Below are positions 24,701 through 35,864 of a DNA stretch of 64,000 nt, in pieces. Location: contig JAPEUT010000041.1 in NCBI GenBank assembly GCA_027946375.1, positions 1 through 64,000 on the forward strand. Reading direction: 5' to 3'. The translations under genes and the position numbers were made by a program. The notes under the pieces were generated by a model. The model saw nothing but the letters and a program-made list of their open reading frames with translations. It searched no databases and was not told the origin of the DNA. The DNA comes from Neodidymelliopsis sp. IMI 364377 (lineage: Eukaryota; Ascomycota; Dothideomycetes; Pleosporales; Didymellaceae). How positions within the stretch are numbered: the stretch's first letter is position 1; each line of letters starts with the position of its first letter.

Positions 24701-25826
24701 CGATTGCAATTGGTCCACCATGGTATTGATTGTCTGTTGCAGCTGGAGAATCTCTCCACGCGCTGGACGTTCAATCTTTCTGCTCAAGTCGCCATGAGCG
24801 ACAGCGGTTGTGACTACGGCGATTTCTCGCACCTGCTCGGTAAGGTTCTTGGCCATGTCGTTGACTGTTCAAGGGTAGTTAGCAGACGGCCCGATTGACA
24901 CTACACATAAACAACATACCAGAATCGGTCAACTCAGCCCAGATACCATCAACGCCTGGAAGGTTAGCTTGCCCACCAAGCCGTCCCTCAGTACCGACTT
25001 CTCTGGCCAAGAATGTGACTTGACTGGCAAACTCCTGCAGCTGGTCCACCATGGTATTGATTGTGCGTTTGAACAAAGTTATTTCGGGGTCCATTTCCTT
25101 AGCGTGGATCAAAACCTTCTTGCTCAGATCGCCCATAGCGACAGCTGTGACAATGGCGCCAATTTCACGCAGAGCTTTCTGGAAAGCCAAGTTGGCCTGC
25201 TGGTGCTTGCCGAGTTCGCGCTTCAGAGCGCCAATATCCTCAATTCCGTGCTCGAAAACCATGTTCTGGTTGTTCAGCTGCTTGTTGACCTCGGCGCTCA
25301 AGTTGTCAATGTGCTCGCGCTGGTTCTTGATCTGATCAGCCTGCTTGTTGAGGTGATCGCGCAAGTAGTTGAGCTGCTCTTCGGTGAGGGCAGCAGCAGG
25401 CACATCGCTGTGGTCGCCGTTGGACTCTTTTGCGGCAAGCCAGTTGCTGACCCAGAGGGCTCGCTGCTCCTTGGTCGAACTGCGGCGATCAGGGGGCGCG
25501 CTGGTGTTGCGCCAGGGTCCAGTGGGTGCGTAGACGAGACCCTCCTCAGGAGGCTCGCCGGCAGGTGTGATGGGAAAAACTCCCTGGTTGACAACGGCAT
25601 TGCTCTTGTGCTCGAGGAAGTCTATGCGCGCGCAGAGAGCGGCGATTTCGTGCTCGAGCTGGGCCTTTTCAGCGCAGTCAGGGCCAGGCAGAGCAATGGC
25701 GTTGGCGGTGGCCTTTGCACCGTTGGCGGCGATCTGGGCCTTGAACGAGGCATCGCGGGCAGGATCGTGGGCTCTCGCGAGGTTCTTGATGTAGTCGGCG
25801 AGCCCCGAATAGGTTTCGGCAGCCAT
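21716..25826 (-). CDS. NIK1: Group III hybrid histidine kinase with HAMP repeats (Nik1/Os-1 type)
   Basis: Cytosolic hybrid sensor kinase of the HOG osmotic-stress phosphorelay; this class is known as the determinant of sensitivity to phenylpyrroles and dicarboximides in filamentous fungi. Exons 25826-24920, 24864-22250, 22198-22067 and 22018-21716 (minus) give 1318 residues. No membrane segment is visible. Six HAMP units of exactly 92 residues run from about 213 to 700, each marked by a TTAVAxGDLSxKV-like block and GGQA. Then come HisKA with phospho-acceptor His near 752 (MSHEIRTPMNG), HATPase with N box (NLVGNAIKFTERG), DTGIGI and GGTGLGLSIS, and a receiver with Asp near 1168 (VLMDVQMP) and the conserved Lys (LSKPL). 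All key residues are intact. Introns are 47-55 bp, two of them inside the receiver. The C-terminal ~70 residues are disordered. Confidence 0.97.
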
Positions 25827-27814
25827 GGCTGCAGCGAGGAAGCGGGTGTCGGCGTTCTATGTGTGTAGCATTGAGGATGGGCAAGGGCAGGCGCGTGTAG
25901 CCTCGTGGGTCGAGCAGCAGACAGGGCAGAGGGCAAGAGGAAATGCCGCCAGTCTTCAGGAGACTGCTGAGAAATTATCGCGAGAGGGCGAGTCGGTGCA
26001 CTGACGCTGGACGAGGAGGTCCCCGCTGAGAAGGCTGCTGCTGGGTGCTGGGAGCTGGGTGCTGGGTGCTGGGTGCTGGCGGCGATGGGAGGGATGTCCG
26101 AAGAGGCCTGGCGTGAGAATGCAGGTGCCGCGGCGAGCAGTAGTAGCGGGTATGTGGCGGACAGAGAGGCAGCGCAGACACTCGCACGGAAACCGAAGGC
26201 AGCGCAGGCAGAGAAGGAGCGAGGACAGAGGCTGAGCACACCCACGAGCAAGACAGTACCGAGATGCTTCACTCTTGCAGACAGCGTGCAGGTGCAGTGA
26301 TAAAAGATCGCCGATATGCCTCCTCTAGGACCGACTGAACACTGAACACAAGGACCACATGCCCTCGCTACGGTTGACTAGCCTTTGAATGACAGGCGTT
26401 AGGAGGGCACCCTGGTCTCCACCGCTTGCACGGCCATCCATGGTGCTGCTGCTGTCCGGCGCCCTGCCAGTGCAACCCCCGTCAAGCCGCCGGCGCGCGT
26501 GGAAGACTCGGCGCGACGTGGCTGCGCGCGCATTGTACACATTCCCATCTGGTCCAGCAAAGCCGTGCCAGTCGACGAGCCTCTTCGCTGTTGGCCGGCC
26601 TTGCGAGGGCCGCGGAGACGCAAGTGCCCAGCATCATGTGGCTCTGCCTACACAAGCTCTGCGCAGCCAGCACGGCAAGCAAACATGAATCTCACTCCAA
26701 TCGGCGCGAGCATGCTGGCGTCTGCCTTCCTCTGCCAGCACGGCGAGCACGCCCACCCTGAACTTGCTTAGGCAATCCACGCCGCGAGACCGTTTCTGCA
26801 AACGAGGAACATGCCGTGACAACGAGCATAACGCTCCCCCCCTCGGTCCCAGAGCGTCGAATAGGGGTAATTCGTCGCCACAAAACGCAGTCATGGTGGA
26901 TGCTGAGTGGTGCTGATACGAAGATTGCTTGTTGGAAACCGCCAGGGTCCCGTTTCTATGCTGGATCGGGCCAAAGATTGCCGCGGTAGCCTTGACTAAC
27001 TCCCTCTAGCGTGTAATGCTCTCGTAACCGCAGTGCGCGTTTCGGCTGCCATCGAATTTCCACACTTCAATGTGTGCAACTTGCAGACCGCTGCCGCTGC
27101 CTTTGACACTCTCAGGAGCAAACCCTCATTTTACTTCACAGCCGCTGACGATGTGTGTCATTTCTCCTGTTTGATCATCCCTTGCACAGCGTAATCGTAT
27201 CGTTGCCAGCGTATCGGACCGCAAGCCCTGCCTTCCATCTGCACCGCTGCTTTGTAACTTTCGCGGGGCTTCCAAGTTCCAACGGGTACCAGCGAGTGCC
27301 TCTGCCAATGGGATGGCCTCGGGCAACCAATCCCAAGATGCAGGCGCCCCACCAAGATCTTCCATCACATCCTCACTTTTCACTCTTGCCTTGGGCTCAC
27401 GCTGCATGCTTGGGCGCCGTTGTTCTCAACATGCTAGGATGTACTCTTGATGCGAGGTTACAGCTTGCTTCAAGCCCACAGAACATGTTCGATCTCTAGC
27501 TGCCATGTGGACTCGTCGATGGCTGAACTGCCGATGTAGTGGGGTGGTGAGCATGTATAGCGGGCCTCTACCGAAAGAAGCGTCTTCATAGCCCACCTCT
27601 GCAATTCAAGGGTCCAATAGCTTTGTTTCATAAGGCCTAAAACGGCATGTCCTCAGCTGCTCATTCACACGTGGGGACCGTGCAGCGGAAGAGTAGTTCC
27701 CGGGAAGCCTGACACTCACTCCAAGGCTGTACGCTGTAGTCCTCTGTGTAGCAGGGTTGATCGATATTAGGTATTATTACTCATTTACTTTGCATATCAT
27801 CCATCCATCGTAAA
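25827..27814. other. Promoter and leader region of NIK1
   Basis: 2.0 kb between the NIK1 start and the 3' end of the aftiphilin-like gene, both on the minus strand. The first 450 bp upstream of the NIK1 ATG are open on the minus strand without ATG, which fits a long GC-rich leader. A heptamer repeat lies at 26043-26077. No other gene recognised. Confidence 0.5.
26043..26077. repeat. Five tandem heptamers (GGGTGCT type) in NIK1 leader
   Basis: Reads GGGTGCT, GGGAGCT, then GGGTGCT three times, about 217-251 bases upstream of the NIK1 start codon. On the transcribed strand it would be AGCACCC repeats. Confidence 0.85.
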
Positions 27815-29554
27815 CTACCTGAGCTTCTTTGCATGCGCTACTAAACTCTCGATAACCTGCTCGAAAGCGTCCTTGTCGCCCAATGCACTCTCCAGCTGCT
27901 TCTGCCAGTACTCAAACACTTGTTCTGCCCTCAGGTGCAGACCCTTGAGATGATCGACGTGTATCATAAGCTCGTCATCTGTAAAGTTGAGTAACGCCGC
28001 CTCGGTTGTTGCGCAGAGCATGGTAGTGGAGTTGATATCCAGCTCTGGAGGTGGAGGAGGCCCTTTTCGTGGCCGTTCTGACTTCGATCTCGACGAGTCT
28101 ACCGATGTGTTGGACGCATTCTCCCTCTTCACGCGATCAAGCACGTTGTTGCGACCGTCCGATGACGGACGTGGCGACCTGTCGCCAGGGATGTTGATCG
28201 AAGGCAGGATCAGCTTCTTCTGCTTGGATGCAGGCAAGATCTCATCTAGATCTACGGGTACCCCAAGCGAGACTAGAAAGAGTCGCCTAATCCTGGACCG
28301 GACCCAGTCTGGTGGCTGTAGTGGTGGCGGTGCAACTAGCTGCGTCCATAACGAGTGGCTCCGCTCTGAATGGAAGATGGAGCGAACGTCTTCAGTGCTG
28401 GCTATGCTTGGTATGTCTTGTGGGGCTGGGTATATTTCACTGATGTAGGGTTGTGTTGCAGTGACAATGGCTTCGAGAGAGGTGAGTTCGGCAAAATCGA
28501 GAACAGGCTGTGTGGCAACAAGTCAGTCGAGACATCACCGCAGTATGTGCAAATCCGAGGAGCGTGGATGAGCTAGGCTAGAGCTGTGGTAACTTACGGG
28601 ACCTGGTGGAGGGGCGGGTACGGGATTTTGAATTTGGGGTTTGTCAAATGTAGTCTCTGCCTGTTCCTCGCCTTGCTGAAACCCATCATCAAAGTCCCCA
28701 AAGTCGTCGTCGCCTTCGCCGCCCTCTTCGAAATCGTCGAAATCACCAAACCCATCGTCGTCCTCCGCCGCGCCGTCTTCAGAAGTGTTGTTTGTCTGAT
28801 TCGGTGTTTCTTCTGGGAAATCGTCTGCTTCGGACGCAATATTGTCATCGGCAGCGTCGTCGTTGTCGGCGTCGACGTCGGCGTCATCGTTGTTTATTGG
28901 AGACCTATCAATGGAGGCAGTTGGCGACCCTTCTTCCGTCAACGGCACGCAGGGAGGCACCCAAGAAATGCCTTACGTACCTTGGTTGTCACGCTTGGGA
29001 GGCTCGGGGGCCTTGACGATGATATCGGGTGCAGCATCAGCCAGGCGTTGCTGGTGGGCCAGCGTTCCCGGGACGTCGCCATGGCTGGGCTGATCTGGAT
29101 CAATCTTCTCGACGACCGTCTTGGGAATGGGGCTCATAGGCGTGCCCCCCGGTGTAAGGGGTCGGTCACTGATGCTGACATGCGAGGCACTGCGACTGCG
29201 TTGACCGTCTGGCACAATCTCAACCTCGTCTGGCACAGCGTCCTGTGTCCGCATGTTGTAGGCAGCGGTGCCGGGGACCTCGCCATGTGCAGGCTCGTCG
29301 TCTACACGCTCGACTCGCGTGATGGGAATTGGTGATGTTGCTTCGGCCCTGCTCTGCTCAAGACCCTTGTCTAGGCCCTTTTCGTGTACGCGGCCCTCTG
29401 ATGCATCTGAGAAGTGCTCGTCGCCCGAATCGGCTGCAGAGACAGTTAGCAGTGAGTAGCTGAGGGAGGTTGCTGGTCGTGACACACCAAGCTCTTTCGC
29501 ACCGGGGTCCTCAAGCTCTACGCTCTTGCGAGGCGGTGCCAGCTCGTCAGCCAT
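27815..29554 (-). CDS. Aftiphilin/Laa2-like clathrin-adaptor accessory protein
   Basis: Probable accessory factor of AP-1/clathrin traffic at the trans-Golgi and endosomes. Exons 29554-28981, 28932-28598 and 28507-27815 (minus) give 533 residues. Residues 1-190 are disordered and contain two similar ~40-residue units (about 74-112 and 141-180). An acidic stretch with the adaptor-ear motifs GFGDFDDFEEG and DDFGDFDDGF follows near 230-265; FGDF/GFGDF motifs are what aftiphilin and yeast Laa2 use to bind the AP-1 ear. The C-terminal part carries a clathrin-binding-box-like domain (LWTQLVAPPPLQPPDWVRSR and SLGVPVDLDEILP) and ends in a helical segment. For intron 1 two acceptors three bases apart both keep the frame, so one residue is uncertain. 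Naming is by motif, not by alignment. Confidence 0.8.
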
Positions 29555-30093
29555 GCCGGAGATGGGATGGTGCTATAGCTTCAGTGCGCTTGACGTATCG
29601 TGTATAGATGGCGGGGTGGACAGCTTGAAGATGCCGCCGTGTGTTTTGGTTTCTGGCGACGCAGCAAACGTGATGTCGGAGTGATCAGGTCAAGGGCGGG
29701 CAGCAGATGGTACAAAATGCTGCGCCTCGCTCTGGTGCATGGAATAAGACGTCGTCGTTGAGTTTCAGGCACGCGGGGGATTCGAGAGCGCTCCAGGCCC
29801 ACTGGAGCTCGACTGGCTTGGCGCGTGGCCCATGCAGCTTGTCTGCCCAACTTTTGGCGGATGCGACGACGACGCGCCTGTAGACGACGCGGAGCTCCAG
29901 CGCACGCCTACACTGCACTTCTCCGACATTGCGCGCCCAGGCCCGTGTCACTTTCTTTGTCGCAACACACCCACTGCGCCAATTGCCCACCACGTTGCAA
30001 GGTTCGACCAGCAGTAAACAACCACACCCTGCCAACCTCTGCACAACACACCCCGGCTTATACGCTTGCAGTCAACCACACTCGACCACGACT
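29555..30093. promoter_or_regulatory. Bidirectional promoter of the aftiphilin-like gene and NSP1
   Basis: 539 bp between two divergent start codons, so both promoters must lie here. The side next to NSP1 is rich in ACACCC/CAAC, typical of fungal leaders. No TATA box seen. Confidence 0.55.
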
Positions 30094-32372
30094 ATGTCTG
30101 GCTTCACATTCGGCGCGCCGAGCAGCAACAACGCTGGCTCACACGCGCCCAAGCCTGCTGGTGGACTGTTTGGCGGCGCGGGCAACACAACCGGCAGCTC
30201 TGCCCCGTCTCTCTTCGGCGCTGCAAACACTGGATCGAGCACACCGGGCTCAGGACTCTTCGGCGGCGGCGGCGGAGGAGGAGGAGCTAGCTCTGGAGGC
30301 TCGGGGCTGTTTGGCGGTGGAGCCTCTGCCACGCCTGCTGCGAGCAAGCCTGCTGGAGGTCTCTTTGGCGGCGGCGGAGCTACAGCTGGCGCATCTTCCA
30401 CACCCAGCTTTGGAGGCTTTGGCGGCCTTGGCAAGACTGGAGGTGATGCAGCAAAGCCGGCAGGAGGACTGTTCGGAGGTGCCTCGACTGGTGCCGCGCC
30501 AGCTGCTTCCACAGGCTCCACCCCGTCGTTTGGGTTTGGTGTGTCTCTTCTTCTCTACAACCCAACACCATTACTGACCGTGTGCGACAGGTGCCACACC
30601 CGCTGCCACACCCGCCGCAAACAAGACATCCATGCTCCCCTCGACAACACCCGCTGGCCCTCCTCCTGGATCCAATCTGTTCGGCGGCCAGACCCCTGCC
30701 GCTTCGTCCGCCCTCTCGTTTGGAGGACAGAGCAACCAAACTGGTGGAAGCGCACAGGCTGGATCAGGCCTGTTCGGAGGAGCTGCAAAGCCTGCGGCAG
30801 CAGGAACACCCAGTTTGTTTGGAGCTAAGCCTGCAGGTGCCTCCACACCCACAAGTGGTTTATTTGGAGGCGCTGGTGCTTCGAGCGATGCGAACAAGTC
30901 TGCGACTCCTCCGACCCCAGCTGGTCTTTTCGGCGGTGCAGCTCCATCAGCCACCCCCAGTTCGCAAGAGACACCCAAGCCAGCGACAGGATTGTTTGGG
31001 GGTGGTCTCCCTAGCACCACACCTGCGAGCAAGCCTCCTACATTCAGCCTAGGAGGGTCTACTCCAGCCGCCTCACAACCGTCGGCAACCCCTTCGCTGG
31101 GAGGCTTTGGAACAGCTGGAGGAGACAAGGCTGCTACATCCTCGGCAGCGCCGACTCCTAGTCTGTTCGGTGCTGCTGGTTCCTCTACTCCTAGTGCTCC
31201 TGCAGCTGGTGGCAGCTCTGGTCTCAACCTTTTCAACAAACCTGCTGTCAGCACTCCCACAGGCACCACACCAGCAAGTGGAGCAACAACAAGTGCAACA
31301 GGTGGTGCTTCCACGACTGCCACGAGCTCTGCTCCGTCTTTGTTTGGTGGTATTGGCGGAGGAAGCTCTGCGGCCTCAGCTTCATCGGCGGCAGCTCCAG
31401 CATCAGGCACAACAACTGGCATGTTTGGTGGTCTGGGTGGAGCAAAGCCTGCCTCGACAACCGCATCAGCATCTACGCCCGCTCAGCCTACGCCCACACT
31501 CGGAGCCACACCTGCAGGTGGTGATGCATCCAAGAGCGGACTTGCAAACTCGACCGCTGGCCCAGCACCGTCCGCACAGTCACGCCTCAAGAACAAGTCC
31601 ATGGATGAGATCATTACGCGATGGGCTGCCGATCTTTCCAAGTACCAGAAAGAGTTTCAGTCCCAAGCCGAGACAGTCGCACAGTGGGACCGAGCACTTG
31701 TTGAGAACTCGGACAAGGTTCGCCAGCTGTACTCCAAGACCTTCCAGGCCGAGCGTGACGCAGCAGAGGTCGAGAGGCAACTGACGATGATGGAAGAGAA
31801 CCAGCAAGAGCTCGACTCGTACCTCGATCGATACGAGAAGGAGATTGAGAACCTCATGAAGATGCACGGTGTTTCTGGCAAGTCTGATGGTCTACGTGGC
31901 CCTGACCAGGAGCGCGAGAGAACGTAAGTCAACAGCATCTACATCCGTGTAGCGTACTTGAGCTAACTCAAATCCATAGCTACAAGCTGGCCGAGAAACT
32001 CCAAGATCGCCTCAATGAGCTGAACAAGGATCTCACTGAGATGATCGAGGAGATCAACAGCACGTCTCAGACACTCAGCAAAACTGGCAAGCCCGACGAT
32101 CCTGTGAGTTTTCTCCACGTGGTACTCATATTGTCACAAACACTAATACCTTGTAGTTGACAAAGGTCGTTCGCGTCCTCAACACCCAGCTCTCGCAGCT
32201 CCAGCTTATCGACTCTGGTGCCTCGCAACTGCAGGAGAAGATCAGCAAGGCGCAGAAGGAGAGTCGAGCCGTTGGAGCCAATGGCTGGAACGGGCTGGGG
32301 ACAGACCCGACAGAAGAATTTTATAGGAGCTTCCGTGGGAACAGGATCGAGAGGTATGGTGGCCACGCGTAG
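30094..32372 (+). CDS. NSP1: FG nucleoporin Nsp1
   Basis: Central-channel nucleoporin of the nuclear pore (Nsp1/Nup62), forming both the permeability barrier and coiled-coil subcomplexes with other nucleoporins. Exons 30094-30538, 30591-31923, 31980-32103 and 32157-32372 give 705 residues. Residues 1 to about 490 are Gly/Ser/Thr/Ala-rich with many GLFG and SLFG repeats, uncharged at first and then richer in Lys. The C-terminal ~210 residues form the Nsp1 coiled-coil domain, starting KNKSMDEIITRWAADLSKYQ and with QAETVAQWDRALVEN and LDSYLDRYEKEI, matching the family. The three introns are GT-AG, 52-56 bp, two of them in the coiled-coil part. Sequence and length fit the family well. Confidence 0.96.
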
Positions 32373-33341
32373 GGTTGCTGAGACATGTTACGATAAGGAC
32401 TGAATTGAATGCATGATTGGGCGTTCTTTGGCGTCGCTTTGGCCGACGGAACTGGAAGAAGAAGATCAATGTGTAGCAAAATGACTTAAGCACTACAGAC
32501 GTATCCTTGCGCCAGTGCACTGCCTTGGAATGTTATCCATACGGGAGGTGGACATAATAGCCCTGCATTGCGCCTGACTCAATTTCAGCTACCTTTACTC
32601 TATGTTCTCGTCTAGCTGACCCACGAGCAAAAAAAAACCGTCCACAATGAGTCCGAAGGGGTGTATCTGGGCAGAAACGTCTTCGTCCTCCCACTCTGAT
32701 GGTCGACACAACAGCCCATCGTAAACATAACACGTCAGCCATGGAGTACCGACAGAACGCTGTTCTCCAGCGCTGCCCTCACTAAACTGAAGCACCTTAG
32801 TATCGCGCTAGATCCTGAAGTGGTGGGCGAACCGGTCTCGATGTCGCACTTGGTCGACCAGAGTTTCAACCTACACCGTCAGATGACTGACAGAGAGATA
32901 GAGTATTACGAACACGAATACACTCTTTCTGATTATTCCATCTTGCATGAAAACAAGTCAACAGTCACTCCAAAAAGATTCGGATCCTGGTTTACGCGAC
33001 GACAGTGAGAAGACTGAGTTGTTGAATGTGTGGTCCGGAGATGTTGGCATGACCGTGGCAGAGATCAAACATCAATATCAGGTAGAAGTCGTCATGAAGA
33101 GTTCGTAAAAGCCTGATATTAGTACATCACCCTGAGTGTGGCGTTTTTTGTCCACCCTAAATATACAGTCTCACTCCACTCCTGTTCCCTTTCATGGTCG
33201 TGAATTGAACGCTATCTCAATACAGTTAGTCTCTAGAGCAACGCGCTAAAGGAAGCTCAAGCTGCGCTTTGAAGATGCGCATAGCAACGTGAACAGGAAG
33301 CCGTGCGCAACGCTCATCCTTCCACACCACACACACGCAAC
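32373..33341. other. Intergenic region between NSP1 and the beta-catenin-like gene
   Basis: 969 bp between two plus-strand genes. Contains the NSP1 3' end and the next promoter. A TATA-like TAAATATAC at about 33158 lies 180 bp before the next ATG. No gene recognised. Confidence 0.5.
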
Positions 33342-35153
33342 ATGACGAGCATAGACGATTTATTCAAAAGTCAAAATGGCACGAAGCGCAAATTCGAAAA
33401 TCCAATCGAAGCCGACCCGTCGCAAGCCTACAAATCCGCGAAACTACAAGGAAACAGCGACGCGAAACGATCGGCGCAAGTAGCAGACGAAGAGGAAGAC
33501 GACGAGGCAGGTCCCTCGCTACCGCCTGATTTCGAAGACGAAGAGCCAGGTGACGACGAGGAAGGGAGGTTCTTTGGCGGCGGTCTGGACGAGAATGCGA
33601 AAGATGCCATGGACTTTTTGGATGCACAGGATGGGGAGGATGTGATACGAGAAGAGAAGTACGATGCGGCATGGGTGCGCAAACTGGCGCGCGAGTTTGA
33701 AAAGAAGGTCAACAAGAACGCTTCGCTGCGCGCGAAGTACGAAAGCGACCCTACAAAGTTTATGGAATCAGAGGGAGATCTAGATGATGGGATAAAGGAC
33801 CTCAGCATTCTATCGGAGCATGCAGAGCTGTACGAGGAGTTTGCGAAGAGCACAGCAGCTGCGAAGCTGGTCGAACTGCTTGCGCACGAGAACACAGACA
33901 TTGCGATTGGAGCAATAGAGATCATATCAGAACTCACAGACGAGGATGTGGCTGCAGAGCAGGAACAATGGGATGCGCTGGTCGCAGCCTTTTTGGAGGC
34001 GGATCTTCTCAGCTTGCTGATCTCCAACTTCTCACGCTTTGACGAGAGCGACTCAACCGATGCGTCTGGGGTATACCATTCCCTCAGCGTTATCGAGAAC
34101 CTGCTGTCACAACCTTCGAATACCGATATGATTGGGAAGGAGAAGGCCCTCCTGACATGGCTACTCGAGCGGATACAGAAACCCGAGAAACCAACCTCAC
34201 AAAACAAGCAATACGCCTCTGAGATCCTCTCCATCCTCACACAGTCCTCGCGACCGAACCGAACGCGCATCGCCGAAGCCAATGGCGTCGAAGTCTTCCT
34301 CACAAACCTCGCACCATACCGAAGAGACGACCCTGAGAAGGACAGCGACGAGGAGGAATACATGGAGAACCTTTTCAATTGTCTGACCTCCATCGTCGAA
34401 GAACCCATCGGCAAAACCGCATTTCTCGAGGCCGAAGGCACAGAACTCTGCCTCCTACTCGTACGCGACGGCAAAACCAGCAAATCCCGCGCTCTCAAAG
34501 TCCTCGACCACGCATGTGGCTACGCAGAGCCCACCCCCTCACCCACCGCCAACGGAGAAAGTACGACAGAAACACCTTCGGACTCGATCCCACCACACAT
34601 ATCCGTGTGCGAAAAGTTCATCGAAGCCCGCGGCCTCAAACCCCTCTTCAGCACATTTATGAAAACCAAACGTCCCGACCCCAACCAAACCGAACACATC
34701 CTCGGTCTCTTCTCCTCGCTCCTCCGCTCCCTCCCAGGAAACACCGACTCGCGCTTCCGCCTGCTCGCCAAATTCCTCGAATCCAACTTGGCCAAGACGA
34801 CAAAACTAATCGCCCTTCGCCGCGAGTACGTCACCCGACTATCCACGTTCGACAAGAGCCTCGAGGGAAGGAAACAGGGACTGAGTAAAGAAGAGAGAGA
34901 TGAACTCGAGGTGGAGAATACCCCGCTCAGGCTCAGCGAGGGTCTGTATGCATTGCAGAGGATCGATGCCACGCTTGCGTGGCTGGTGGCCGAGGACGAG
35001 GGCGCCAAGAAGGCGATTGTGAAGGCGTTGGCGGAGACGGATGAGAGTTTGGTAAATGTTAAGAGGACGCTGCAGGATCAGTTGAACGGCGTGTTGGAGG
35101 TCGAGGGGGCTGAGAGGGAGGTGTTGGAGGCTTTGGTGCGGTTTTTGGATTAG
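33342..35153 (+). CDS. CTNNBL1: Beta-catenin-like protein 1 (splicing-associated, Prp19 complex)
   Basis: Nuclear armadillo-repeat protein that associates with the Prp19/CDC5L spliceosomal complex. One exon, 603 residues, close to the human length. The N-terminus MTSIDDLFKSQNGTKRKFE carries a KRK-type nuclear signal, followed by an acidic region (EEEDDEAG). The CTNNBL1 N-terminal domain then begins near residue 85 (LDENAKDAMDFLDAQ) and continues through helical ARM-like repeats: LVELLAHENTDIAIGAIEII, GVYHSLSVIENLLS, KQYASEILSILTQ, GVEVFLTNLAPYRRDDP and EHILGLFSSLLR. Start chosen at the ATG after the ACACACGCAAC leader; an upstream in-frame GTG is not credible. A 356-codon frame on the opposite strand is Ser-rich shadow. 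Confidence 0.95.
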   Translation: MTSIDDLFKSQNGTKRKFENPIEADPSQAYKSAKLQGNSDAKRSAQVADEEEDDEAGPSLPPDFEDEEPGDDEEGRFFGGGLDENAKDAMDFLDAQDGEDVIREEKYDAAWVRKLAREFEKKVNKNASLRAKYESDPTKFMESEGDLDDGIKDLSILSEHAELYEEFAKSTAAAKLVELLAHENTDIAIGAIEIISELTDEDVAAEQEQWDALVAAFLEADLLSLLISNFSRFDESDSTDASGVYHSLSVIENLLSQPSNTDMIGKEKALLTWLLERIQKPEKPTSQNKQYASEILSILTQSSRPNRTRIAEANGVEVFLTNLAPYRRDDPEKDSDEEEYMENLFNCLTSIVEEPIGKTAFLEAEGTELCLLLVRDGKTSKSRALKVLDHACGYAEPTPSPTANGESTTETPSDSIPPHISVCEKFIEARGLKPLFSTFMKTKRPDPNQTEHILGLFSSLLRSLPGNTDSRFRLLAKFLESNLAKTTKLIALRREYVTRLSTFDKSLEGRKQGLSKEERDELEVENTPLRLSEGLYALQRIDATLAWLVAEDEGAKKAIVKALAETDESLVNVKRTLQDQLNGVLEVEGAEREVLEALVRFLD

Positions 35154-35864
35154 GACTCGGGTTTGAGATGATGCGATGCATCGGTGTGAGATGGAACATG
35201 GTTGAGATATAATCGTTTCTGCTTGGTGGGAGATCGGAGCACATGTGATCTCTATTTCATGTACGATACAGACATCATAACACTCCAACGCTGAGTACAG
35301 TTCCCACCTCTCGGCTCGGCAATCATGAGCATGTATCGGGAACGTTCAGAGGACGCGCTTCTGGAGTCTGTGAATGGAGAAGCAGAGTTGTTGTCGTCAC
35401 GAGCTTTATGTTGCTATTGTGAACAGTGCCGTTCTATCGTCGTAAGTCTAGACCAAGTCTCCTGTAGACAGGCATGAGCAAGCTCTGGATACATCGACGG
35501 CATCGGATTGCTCTTCAGAATCTAAGGAAACGATTGGAATTACGGGGAGTTGCACAGCGGTTTTGCGATAGTTGACAAACAGCTTGTTGATTTAATGAAT
35601 GGCACCCTGCAGAGAGTATAACGTATACTATCAAAATAGAAACAATTTCAGACTTTCCCAGACGTTCGTAACCCAGCCATGACACGCTCCAATCGATAGC
35701 AACCGACAGAATTGACGGGCTACCACGACATCTCCGTCAGCTCTTCCCAACGCCAGATGTCAGCACACCTTTCCCTCCATTTCGATAGTCGTGCCATCGA
35801 CACCTCCCACCAAAGCCTGGACTAGTGCCCATGCCTTCCCCGGTGCTAGCAAGCTCGACTCCGT
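35154..35864. other. Intergenic region, convergent 3' ends
   Basis: 711 bp between the beta-catenin-like gene (+) and the MFS transporter gene (-). No coding frame or repeat recognised. Confidence 0.5.

Noticed and set aside
24969..25868. 299-codon plus-strand frame
   Set aside because: Antisense to the first exon of the histidine kinase; no domain pattern.
28586..29335. 249-codon plus-strand frame
   Set aside because: Antisense to the aftiphilin-like gene and lies over its acidic motif region.
30571..31422. 283-codon minus-strand Pro/Ala-rich frame
   Set aside because: Complement of the FG-repeat region of NSP1; low complexity.
33428..34498. 356-codon minus-strand frame
   Set aside because: Antisense to the beta-catenin-like coding sequence; Ser/Arg-rich composition from complementing its acidic and Lys-rich codons.
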